Source: Chlorobiota bacterium (GTDB lineage Bacteria > Bacteroidota > Bacteroidia > Flavobacteriales > Flavobacteriaceae). From it: 15,858 nucleotides of DNA. Below, one piece after another: positions 1 through 7,123 of this stretch (its first letter is position 1; each line of letters starts with the position of its first letter). Both the position numbers and the translations under genes were made by a program. The notes beneath the pieces were generated by a model. It did not search any database and had not been told where the DNA came from. It saw only the letters and a program-made list of their open reading frames with translations. The DNA is taken from positions 1 to 15,858 of the forward strand of contig JAADEB010000168.1 in NCBI GenBank assembly GCA_013153655.1, written 5' to 3'.

Positions 1-228
1 ATTCAACTGTTCGACTGGAAAAAATCGGTTTAACGATTTAACGGTTGCACGGTTTAACAAATCTATTCAACTCTTCAACTATTCAACAGAAAAAACCACG
101 TTTCCCGTTCTCCGTTTCCCGTGTCCCGAAAAAGCACCGGTCATCGGTCATCCGTCATCCGTCCCACATCTATTCAACTGTTCAACAGCATAAACCGGTT
201 CCACGATTACACGATTCAACGATTTAAC
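1..228. repeat. Mosaic of degenerate 7-8 bp tandem repeats
   Basis: This gene-free stretch is almost entirely short tandem arrays. Four 8-mers of type GRTTTAAC lie at 27-58, three 8-mers of type TATTCAAC at 64-87, four 7-mers of type TTTCCCG at 101-128, four 7-mers of type CGGTCAT at 138-165, two TATTCAAC-type units at 171-186, and four GATTTAAC-type units at 197-228. Units within an array differ by one to three bases but keep the period. The same families recur at 12768-13597. No coding potential is convincing here: the reading frame that runs through from 121 is only the upstream extension of the regulator gene. Function is unknown. Confidence 0.85.
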
Positions 229-237
229 AATTTCCCT

Positions 238-245
238 TATATTTG
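238..245 (+). promoter_or_regulatory. Bacteroidota -7 promoter element (TATATTTG)
   Basis: TATATTTG matches the Bacteroidota sigma-ABfr -7 consensus TAnnTTTG. It ends 16 bases before the GTG start of the regulator, giving a 5' leader of about ten bases. No clear TTTG -33 box is present; the -33 position falls inside the 8-bp tandem array at 197-228. Confidence 0.55.
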
Positions 246-261
246 TATAGATTATTTAGCC

Positions 262-3174
262 GTGAAAACCACTTTTTCCCTCTTTTGGTGGGTATTTTTT
301 CTGTTTTATCATGCACTACCGGCACAAGAACCGGAAAATATTTATTTACAAGAAATCCCCGAAGTAAGAGAAAGCGGATTTTATCATTTGACTTTCCCGG
401 GCGACAACCAACAAAACTCCGTTACCAAACTATTGCAGGACAGTACCGGCAGGATGTGGATAGCCACCAAAAACGGCTTGATACGCTACAACGGTAAAGA
501 AAAAATCATCTATCTTCCGCAAGCCGACAACCCCAACAGCTTAGGATATCATGTTGTCACGGAACTCTACCTGGACGCCGAAAATAGCTTGTGGATTGGT
601 ACCGAAAACGGCATGTACCTGTACCGCCCCCGCACGGATGATTTTCAAGCACTGCCCGGACCGCTTCGGAATGCTTATATTACCCAAATCACCGGAGACA
701 ACCAAGGAAATTTATGGATTATCAACCACCGGAAAAATACGCTCTACCATTACCGTCCCGGTAGCCGTAGCGTCCGGACCATGCTTTCGTTTCCCGTGAA
801 GCGATCCTCGGAAAAACCCCGGATGATACGTATGCTTGTCCGGCAAAACGGACACCTGCTCATTATCGACGGACGCCACGGTCTTTTGGATTATCACCCC
901 GCGACGGGTCAATACCGCCCTATCGAACTGCTTAGCCGCAACGACATACGCCGCGCGCCCAGTGTTCTTCCTTATTTTCTTACACGCATTATCCCCGACC
1001 GTAATAATCCCGATGTGGTTTGGATAGGCACTAAATTGGGATATGTCATTCGCTACAATCTGCGAACCGGCCGCCAACAACGTTTGATCTACAATACCAA
1101 ACTCTCCAACCGGGGCCTTATTTGCCACAACATGGATCTATATATCGACGACCGTAATAACCTATGGATCACAACATGGTTCTACGGAACTTACAAAGTC
1201 CTCCCCGGGCGACGCCGGATGATTCATTATTTACCCTCGCCCAACCGGCCCCATGGCATTTCCAACACCATCACCACGGCCATCTATCAAGACAAAGCCG
1301 GTTATTTATGGTTCGGAACGGAATACCAAGGTATCGATATCCTGAAAAAGAACAAAAAATTCCATGTGTTTCCCACCTACCCGCCCAAACCGGGTCATTT
1401 GCCCGCCATGGAATATACCGCCATTGCCAAGGACAAACAAAACCGCCTTTGGGTGGGTTCCGAAGGAGCCGTGTTCCGGGTAAACCCTGTTACGCTGGAA
1501 GCCCGGAAAGTCAATCACCTGTTCCCGGGTGCCTACCGTTATTTTGCCTTTTATCCCGACTCATCGGGCCGCCTGTGGGCCGGAACCGAAAACGGCGTCT
1601 ATTGCATCGACAGCACGGGACGACTACTGCATCATTTTACTTACGATAAAAACAACTTCCAAAGCATCAGCAGTAATTTTGTAGGCGAAATCACTCCCGA
1701 CCGGGAAGGCAAAATTTGGTTCGGCACTTTTTGGTGGGGTGCCGTTCGATACGATCCCGCCCGGCAACAATTTCTGCGCTTTATGCCCGATAGCCTGGAC
1801 CCCAATAGCCTGAGCGACGGAAGGGTATATAAAATATTTGTCACCCCCAAAGGCCGGATATGGCTGGGAACCAAGGACGGGCTCAACCTTTTTCATCCCG
1901 AAACGGGTCATTTTACTGTGTTCCAATATGATAAAAACGACAGTACCGGCATCACATCGTCCGTTATCAACGATTTAACCTATGCAGACGGACATCTCTG
2001 GATTTCCACCCAGGGAGGCGGCCTCAACGAATATCTGCCAGAAGAAGGACGTTTCAAAGCCTACACCGTTAAAGACGGACTACCCGATAATAATATCAAG
2101 GCCTTGCTCACCGACGATCACGACAATATTTGGCTCACCACCACCCATCATATCGTCAAATTCGACCCCCGAACCGGCAAAAGCAAAATCTACGGGGCTT
2201 CCGACGGACTGTCCAACAGGATTTACGTACACAATATGGGATGGCAGGACCTTACCTTCGCCGAATATATTTCTTTCAAGGACGACAAAGGATATCTTTA
2301 TTTCGGCGGTACGGGCGGACTGCTCTTTTTTCATCCCGACAGCCTTCCGGTCAATACCTACCGGGCGCCACTCCGCATCGACAAATTCAAAGTAAACGGA
2401 CACCCTCACCCACTCGACCAAAACCGTATAATCCTTCAACCCGACCAAAACCAAATCGAAGCGGAATTTTTGCTGATGAATCTCATTCAACCCGACAAAA
2501 ACCGGTATGCCTGGAAACTGGAACCTTACGACCGTCATTGGCACACAGGCAATTATCTTGCCCGTGCACGCTATTTCAATCTGCCTCCGGGCCATTATAA
2601 ACTCCACTACAAAGCCGCCAACAACGACGGCATCTGGACCCATGCCCCACAACCGTTGGTCATTCGCATTTTGCCGCATTTTTATCAAACAACGGGATTC
2701 TACATCCTTATATTCATTTTTCTGATGTTCCTGACCACGGGATTTCTTATCTACCGCTGGTATTTGAAAAAACAAATGGAACGAAAACGAAAACTGATGC
2801 GTTACCATTGGTCGAAATTGGATCCCGGAGAAGCGGAACGTATCAACAATCGCCTGTTGGAAATGATGCAAAATAAAAATATCTACCTGGAACCCGACCT
2901 TAGCCTTAACAAATTGGCCGAAATCATTCAAGTAAAACCCAATTATTTATCCCAAGTCATCAATCAATACCACCGACAAAATTTCTTTGAATTTGTCAAC
3001 AAATACCGCATCGAAGAAGCCAAACGCCTGCTACGCGAAACCGACCTGAAAATCGAAGCCGTGGCCTATGACTCGGGATTCAATTCCCTTTCCACCTTCA
3101 ACGCCGCCTTCAAGAAAATAACGGGAACCACCCCTTCGCAATACCGCAAACAACACCGCAAAAACCCCTCATAA
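262..3174 (+). CDS. Membrane one-component regulator: beta-propeller sensor, Y_Y_Y domain, AraC HTH
   Basis: A 970-residue regulator with a periplasmic sensor and a cytoplasmic DNA-binding domain on one chain. The GTG at 262 is preferred over the upstream extension because it starts directly with a signal-type sequence (MKTTFSLFWWVFFLFYHALPAQ-like, hydrophobic 4-19) and follows a -7 promoter element; the extension is translated repeat DNA. Twelve or more propeller strands of the form D-x-x-G-x-(L/I)-W-(I/L/F)-G-T-x-x-G follow (for example GRMWIATKNGL, NSLWIGTENGM, GRLWAGTENGV), then a Y_Y_Y domain at about 708-808 and one membrane helix at about 813-836. An AraC/HTH_18 domain lies at about 873-965, with both helix-turn-helices visible (LSLNKLAEIIQVKPNYLSQV; VAYDSGFNSLSTFNAAFKK). 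There is no histidine kinase or receiver domain, unlike the classical hybrid two-component systems of polysaccharide loci, and no SusC/SusD genes are near. The ligand is unknown. The gene ends inside the convergent glycosyltransferase gene. Confidence 0.93.
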   Translation: MKTTFSLFWWVFFLFYHALPAQEPENIYLQEIPEVRESGFYHLTFPGDNQQNSVTKLLQDSTGRMWIATKNGLIRYNGKEKIIYLPQADNPNSLGYHVVTELYLDAENSLWIGTENGMYLYRPRTDDFQALPGPLRNAYITQITGDNQGNLWIINHRKNTLYHYRPGSRSVRTMLSFPVKRSSEKPRMIRMLVRQNGHLLIIDGRHGLLDYHPATGQYRPIELLSRNDIRRAPSVLPYFLTRIIPDRNNPDVVWIGTKLGYVIRYNLRTGRQQRLIYNTKLSNRGLICHNMDLYIDDRNNLWITTWFYGTYKVLPGRRRMIHYLPSPNRPHGISNTITTAIYQDKAGYLWFGTEYQGIDILKKNKKFHVFPTYPPKPGHLPAMEYTAIAKDKQNRLWVGSEGAVFRVNPVTLEARKVNHLFPGAYRYFAFYPDSSGRLWAGTENGVYCIDSTGRLLHHFTYDKNNFQSISSNFVGEITPDREGKIWFGTFWWGAVRYDPARQQFLRFMPDSLDPNSLSDGRVYKIFVTPKGRIWLGTKDGLNLFHPETGHFTVFQYDKNDSTGITSSVINDLTYADGHLWISTQGGGLNEYLPEEGRFKAYTVKDGLPDNNIKALLTDDHDNIWLTTTHHIVKFDPRTGKSKIYGASDGLSNRIYVHNMGWQDLTFAEYISFKDDKGYLYFGGTGGLLFFHPDSLPVNTYRAPLRIDKFKVNGHPHPLDQNRIILQPDQNQIEAEFLLMNLIQPDKNRYAWKLEPYDRHWHTGNYLARARYFNLPPGHYKLHYKAANNDGIWTHAPQPLVIRILPHFYQTTGFYILIFIFLMFLTTGFLIYRWYLKKQMERKRKLMRYHWSKLDPGEAERINNRLLEMMQNKNIYLEPDLSLNKLAEIIQVKPNYLSQVINQYHRQNFFEFVNKYRIEEAKRLLRETDLKIEAVAYDSGFNSLSTFNAAFKKITGTTPSQYRKQHRKNPS

Positions 3175-4287
3175 TCCCGCCAACCGCGCATAAGTTTCCA
3201 TCCATTGCGCCGCCAACACCTCATCGTCGAACCGGCGTACATATTCCCTACCCTTTCGGGCAAATTCGCTCAGGTCATTCTCCATACTCCAACGTATTTT
3301 TTCCTGCATTTCACCCACATCGGTCACATCCTCCACATAGATACCACCCGGACCCGCCGCTTCGGGAAAAACACCCCGGGCATTGGTAATCACCGGCGTT
3401 CCGGCATACAAACTCTCGATTACGGGAATGCCGAAACCTTCGAATATGCTCGGATACACCGAAACTTTGGCCAAACGGTACAATTTGGCCAAATCTGCCA
3501 AGGATACGTGCGGCAACACATGAATCCTGTCTTCCATACGATGCTCACGAATAAAAGAGGCTATTTGGGCATAATAATCCGTACGCCGCCCCACCAACAC
3601 CAAATGATAGGGCAAATCCTTCAAGGCACGTACCACCGTCAAGGCGTTTTTGCGCGGCTCAATGGTACCCACTTGCAACAAAAAACCGGAAGGCAATTCC
3701 GCTTGTTGCCGGTAATTTTCCAATTCGCCGGAAGTAAATGCCTGTTTAAAGACGGGATGGCATCCTTGATAAATCACCTCCATTTTCGATTCCGGAGCTT
3801 TAACGAACCTCACCAAATCGTCGCGGGTTTGCCGGCTTATGGCCACAATACGGTCGGCTTCGGACACGGCACGTTCCAATTTTTTCCGGTAAATCCAGCG
3901 GTCGAAGGCTTTGTACAAATGCGGAAAACGTATAAAAATCAAATCGTGGACCGTCACCACCGAACGAATGCCGCTGCGGGAAATACCCACGGGCAATTCG
4001 GCGCTCAATCCGTGATATACATCAATTTGATCTTTTTTCAAATCCTTCAAAATTCCCCGGCTCCGCCAAAGCGACGGAAACATCTTGTACGCCAAACCAG
4101 AAGGCCGCCGCTCGATCATATGCGTTCCCGGCTCAAACAAAGGCGAACGCGCCTTTTTGGGATTATACAATATATATTGATTTTCGGGAAAATGTCCGGC
4201 CATTATCCGCACCAAATCACGTCCGTAATTACCCAATCCGGTGCGGTTGTGGAAAATCCGCTTGGCATCGTAGCCTATGCGTAACAT
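3169..4287 (-). CDS. Glycosyltransferase family 4 (GT-B fold)
   Basis: A 372-residue retaining glycosyltransferase of the GT4 group, expected to act at the cytoplasmic side of the inner membrane and to transfer a sugar from a nucleotide-sugar donor to a glycan or lipid acceptor. Visible family signs are the N-terminal acceptor-domain motif GLGNYGRDL (17-25), VVTVHDLIF (110-118), ADRIVAISRQTRDDLVRF (144-161), the donor-domain entry LLQVGTIEPRKNALTVVRAL (203-222), and the EX7E motif in FEGFGIPVIESLYAGTPVI with Glu283 and Glu291. Length is normal for the family. It stands alone: convergent with the regulator (stop codons interlock over 3169-3174) and divergent from the antiporter. Donor, acceptor and pathway cannot be inferred; the nearest types are mannosyl- or glucosyltransferases of polysaccharide or LPS synthesis. 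Confidence 0.92.
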   Translation of the reverse strand: MLRIGYDAKRIFHNRTGLGNYGRDLVRIMAGHFPENQYILYNPKKARSPLFEPGTHMIERRPSGLAYKMFPSLWRSRGILKDLKKDQIDVYHGLSAELPVGISRSGIRSVVTVHDLIFIRFPHLYKAFDRWIYRKKLERAVSEADRIVAISRQTRDDLVRFVKAPESKMEVIYQGCHPVFKQAFTSGELENYRQQAELPSGFLLQVGTIEPRKNALTVVRALKDLPYHLVLVGRRTDYYAQIASFIREHRMEDRIHVLPHVSLADLAKLYRLAKVSVYPSIFEGFGIPVIESLYAGTPVITNARGVFPEAAGPGGIYVEDVTDVGEMQEKIRWSMENDLSEFARKGREYVRRFDDEVLAAQWMETYARLAGL

Positions 4288-4294
4288 ATTTTCG

Positions 4295-4302
4295 TATTTT
4301 TG
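4295..4302 (+). promoter_or_regulatory. -7 promoter element (TATTTTTG) of the antiporter operon
   Basis: TATTTTTG fits TAnnTTTG and lies 24 bases before the TTG at 4327. An alternative TTG start at 4300 would lie within this element, which supports the downstream start. The whole 39-base gap to the divergent glycosyltransferase gene must hold both promoters. On the minus strand only an imperfect match (ATATTTTG, about 4315-4322) is visible. Confidence 0.5.
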
Positions 4303-4326
4303 GTAAAATTAATTCAAAATATCGTT

Positions 4327-5799
4327 TTGAGCACCAAAAAGACGTTTACCCATCAGCCCCGTATTCCCGTCAACCTGTGGGAAGCCTTGTTGCCGTTGGC
4401 GATTCTCATTTTGTTTTTGGTCATAAACGTACGCATCTTCGGAGACGAAGCCACTTCGGGTCCCAACCAATTTGCCTTGATTTTGGCGGGCATCGCCGCC
4501 GGCATTATCGGCTTGCGCAAAAGCATCCCCTACGACGACATGCTCAACCATGCGGCCCGCAATCTGGCCCAAACCTCCAATGCCATCATCATCCTGCTGT
4601 TTGTAGGCGCCTTGACGGGTATCTGGCTACTGAGCGGCGTGATTCCCACCATGATCTATTACGGATTGAAACTGCTGAATCCGCATATTTTCCTGGCCAC
4701 GGCTTTGGTGATCGCGGCTTTGGTTTCGGTGACCATCGGCAGCTCGTGGAGCACCACCGCCACCGTAGGAGTGGCCCTTATGAGCATCGGAAAGGCCATG
4801 GGTTATGACCCCGCCATGATCGCCGGCGCCGTGATTTCGGGCGCTTATTTCGGCGATAAAATTTCGCCTTTGTCCGATACCACCAATTTGGCCGCCGCCG
4901 TGGCCGGAACCGACCTTTTCACCCATGTGCGCTATATGCTCTACACCACCGTTCCTTCCATCGGCATCGCTTTTCTCCTGTTTGTGTTGCTGGGATTTCA
5001 TCATGATGTACCCTCCGCCACCGACCATTCGGATTTGCTGATTGCCATCCGAGAAAGTTTCCGTATTACCCCCTGGCTTTTTGTGGTTCCGCTGGCGGTT
5101 ATCCTGTTAATTGTCATGAAAACACGTCCGCTTATCGCCTTGTTTGCCGGCGTTGTTTTGGGTATATTGGCCACCTTGATTTTTCAAAGGGATTTATTGC
5201 TGCGGCTCTCGGGTCAGTCGTATTTGTCGGTTCGGGAAGCCTACCGCATCATTACGCTTTCCATCGTGGGCGATACGGCCATTCCCACGGACGAACCTTT
5301 GCTGAAAGACTTGTTCACCAGCAATGGTATGTTCGGTATGTTGTCCACCGTTTGGTTGATTATCAGCGCCATGTTTTTCGGCGGCATCATGGAAGCTATC
5401 GGCGCTTTGAAACGCATCAGCCTTTTCCTGCTGCAAAGCCTGCAAGGTGTTTTCGGTCTGTTTGCCGCTACGGATCTGACCTGTATTCTTTTCAACACCA
5501 CCGCCTCCGACCAATACCTGGCCATCGTGGTGCCCGGAAAAATGTACAAACAAGCCTTCGATGATGCGGGTTTGGCTCCGGAAAACCTGAGCCGCACCCT
5601 CGAAGATTCGGGAACGGTAACCTCGGTACTGGTTCCTTGGAACACCGGCGGCGCCTACAATGCCAAAGTTTTGGGAGTAAGCACTTATGACTATTTTATT
5701 TACGCCTTTTTCAATCTCATTAGCCCCGTAATGACCTTGATTTTTGCTTATTTTCGCATCAAAATCCGATTTATCGACCGTAAAAATGATGACGCCTAA
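4327..5799 (+). CDS. nhaC: NhaC-family Na+/H+ antiporter
   Basis: A 490-residue inner-membrane antiporter that would expel Na+ in exchange for protons. The protein is hydrophobic throughout with about eleven to twelve predicted membrane segments, beginning at WEALLPLAILILFLVI near residue 18. Family signatures are VTIGSSWSTTATVGVALMSI near residues 133-152 and SGAYFGDKISPLSDTTNLAA near 170-190, both typical of NhaC. A second-half segment ending in LEDSGTVTSVLVPWNTGGAY is also characteristic. The TTG at 4327 is chosen because the TTG at 4300 overlaps the -7 promoter element; neither has a Shine-Dalgarno, as is normal in this phylum. The 3' end overlaps the isoaspartate methyltransferase start by 14 bases, so the two are probably co-translated. 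The related malate/lactate antiporter MleN is an alternative substrate assignment. Confidence 0.9.
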   Translation: MSTKKTFTHQPRIPVNLWEALLPLAILILFLVINVRIFGDEATSGPNQFALILAGIAAGIIGLRKSIPYDDMLNHAARNLAQTSNAIIILLFVGALTGIWLLSGVIPTMIYYGLKLLNPHIFLATALVIAALVSVTIGSSWSTTATVGVALMSIGKAMGYDPAMIAGAVISGAYFGDKISPLSDTTNLAAAVAGTDLFTHVRYMLYTTVPSIGIAFLLFVLLGFHHDVPSATDHSDLLIAIRESFRITPWLFVVPLAVILLIVMKTRPLIALFAGVVLGILATLIFQRDLLLRLSGQSYLSVREAYRIITLSIVGDTAIPTDEPLLKDLFTSNGMFGMLSTVWLIISAMFFGGIMEAIGALKRISLFLLQSLQGVFGLFAATDLTCILFNTTASDQYLAIVVPGKMYKQAFDDAGLAPENLSRTLEDSGTVTSVLVPWNTGGAYNAKVLGVSTYDYFIYAFFNLISPVMTLIFAYFRIKIRFIDRKNDDA

Positions 5800-6439
5800 C
5801 GACAACGATTTAAAATATTTCCGTCCCCGCCGCGAACTGGTGGAATTGCTTCGGAGCAAAGGCATCCGCGACGAATCCGTTCTTCAAGCCATCGAGCGCA
5901 TACCGCGACACCGCTTCATCGACCCCGCCTTGGGACCTTATGCCTATGAGGACAGACCCCTGCCCATCGGTAGCGAACAAACCATTTCCCAACCTTTTAC
6001 CGTGGCTTACATGACACAATTATTGGACCTGAAACCCGGCATGAAAGTATTGGAAATCGGTACGGGATCGGGTTACCAAACGGCCGTGTTGCTGGAAATG
6101 GGTGCAAGGGTCTATTCGGTGGAGCGCATCAAGAGCCTTTACGAAGAAACCAAGGAACGTTTGGAGGCTTTGGGTTATTATCCCGAACGCCTGGTGTACG
6201 GTGACGGCTACAAAGGCCTGCCCGCTTTTGCTCCTTACGATCGCATTATCGTGACGGCCGCGGCTCCCTATGTGCCTCCGGCCTTGGTGGAGCAATTGGC
6301 ACCCGGCGGCAAAATGGTGATTCCCGTAGGCAAAGGCACGCAGGATATGTGGCGCATCATCAAAGACGAATCCGGAAATGTCATGACCGAGAAATACGAA
6401 AAATTCGCATTCGTACCCCTCAAACCGGGTAAAGCATAA
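5786..6439 (+). CDS. pcm: Protein-L-isoaspartate O-methyltransferase
   Basis: A 217- or 218-residue cytosolic repair enzyme that methylates isoaspartyl residues of damaged proteins using S-adenosylmethionine. Visible signatures are the PCMT substrate motif GSEQTISQPFTVAYM (about 63-77), the SAM-binding motif I LEIGTGSGYQTAVLLEMG (about 89-106), and the post-motif YDRIIVTAAAPYVPPALVEQL with GGKMVIPVG. Length is typical. Two adjacent ATG codons (5786 and 5789) are possible starts; the longer frame from 5744 lies inside nhaC and is less likely. The gene overlaps the nhaC stop by 14 bases, indicating an operon and probable translational coupling. A tandem AAATCCC array begins 14 bases after the stop and no hairpin terminator is visible. 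Confidence 0.93.
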   Translation: MMTPNDNDLKYFRPRRELVELLRSKGIRDESVLQAIERIPRHRFIDPALGPYAYEDRPLPIGSEQTISQPFTVAYMTQLLDLKPGMKVLEIGTGSGYQTAVLLEMGARVYSVERIKSLYEETKERLEALGYYPERLVYGDGYKGLPAFAPYDRIIVTAAAPYVPPALVEQLAPGGKMVIPVGKGTQDMWRIIKDESGNVMTEKYEKFAFVPLKPGKA

Positions 6440-6453
6440 GTACATCCCTACCT

Positions 6454-6495
6454 AAATCCTAAATCCCAAATCCCAAATCCCAAATCCCAAAACCC
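6454..6495 (+). repeat. Six tandem 7-mers (AAATCCC)n
   Basis: The units AAATCCT, four perfect AAATCCC, and AAAACCC run head to tail for 42 bases, immediately followed by G and seven T. The array is strand-asymmetric (C-rich on +) and resembles telomeric repeats only by chance composition. A degenerate inverted copy of three units (AAAACCC, AAGTCCT, AAATCCG on the minus strand) lies at about 13021-13041. Confidence 0.95.
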
Positions 6496-6551
6496 GTTTT
6501 TTTAACAACTTTCAGACAAATGACCAAAGCGCCTAATTTAAAAATTTTATT

Positions 6552-6850
6552 TGGGCGCGTCCCTTCCTCGGGCCAACGCACAAGGCCGCGGGTGACAGTG
6601 GCCGTGTCCGCCTCAGGCGGATGCTCCGCTTGTATGTGCTCGGCCTTGCTCTCGTCCGGCACCAATGCTTGCCACCCCCACAATCCCAACACTTGCCAAC
6701 CCGCCGCGGAATGGCGGCTCCCCGCTGTACGCCGGCATTCCGCGGCCGGAACTTCGGCAAGGCCTCCGCGCATATCGCTACGCCCCCTCGCCCGAAGAGT
6801 TAGTCGCATCGACCTCGCCCGGGGGGTGTGACCTGTCCCCTGCCCTAATC
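6552..6850. repeat. GC-rich hairpin-containing intergenic element
   Basis: Base composition changes abruptly to GC-rich between AT-rich flanks. The element has a perfect palindromic hairpin TCCGCC-TCA-GGCGGA at 6607-6621 and an 11-bp perfect inverted repeat GCCGCGGAATG / CATTCCGCGGC at 6703-6713 and 6736-6746. The latter is enclosed by CTTGCC / GGCAAG at 6692-6697 and 6756-6761. Open frames across it (for example 6459-6932 minus) lack any recognisable domain and are better explained by absence of stops in GC-rich DNA. A 24-bp part (6601-6624) recurs exactly, inverted, at 13092-13115. It looks like a copy of an interspersed non-coding repeat; this is inference. Confidence 0.6.
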
Positions 6851-7088
6851 CAACGCACCAAACCGGCCAAACCCTACAAGCCCATCTTCCCTTTCCGGCA
6901 AACTTTTTATCCGTAAAATTTACGAAAACCACTATTAGCCCATCCCTGCGGAACCTAACGAAAAGCCTATTTTTTAGAAAAAAGATAAAATTACAACATA
7001 AAAAATGAAAGGTATTTAATTTCCAATATTTAAAATTTCATTTCAATTTATTCTTATCAATGATATGGGAAAATCGGTTATAAATCAT
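6851..7088. other. AT-rich spacer upstream of aconitase
   Basis: From about 6950 the sequence is strongly AT-rich with runs of A and T. Nothing coding and no convincing hairpin is visible. It is the leader and upstream region of the aconitase promoter. Confidence 0.6.
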
Positions 7089-7096
7089 TAAATTTG
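7089..7096 (+). promoter_or_regulatory. -7 promoter element (TAAATTTG) of aconitase
   Basis: TAAATTTG is an exact TAnnTTTG match, 28 bases before the ATG at 7124, giving a leader of roughly 20 bases. A TTG start at 7094 would overlap this box, so the ATG is favoured. The -33 region shows no clear TTTG. Confidence 0.6.
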
Positions 7097-7123
7097 ATAC
7101 CGAATCAAATAAATCGACTTATT

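Noticed and set aside
1..228. CRISPR-like repeats
   Set aside because: Period is 7-8 bases with no spacers, units are degenerate, and no cas genes are present.
121..261. N-terminal extension of the regulator
   Set aside because: It is translated tandem-repeat DNA; the promoter element and signal peptide support the GTG at 262.
2080..2931. 283-residue minus-strand frame inside the regulator
   Set aside because: Antisense to conserved propeller, Y_Y_Y and HTH coding sequence; no domain seen.
6454..6495. Telomeric repeat
   Set aside because: Only six units, internal to a chromosome segment; resemblance to plant-type telomere repeats is compositional.
6459..6932. 157-residue minus-strand frame in the GC-rich element
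   Set aside because: It includes the AAATCCC array and both hairpin arms, has no recognisable domain, and competing frames on + are equally open.
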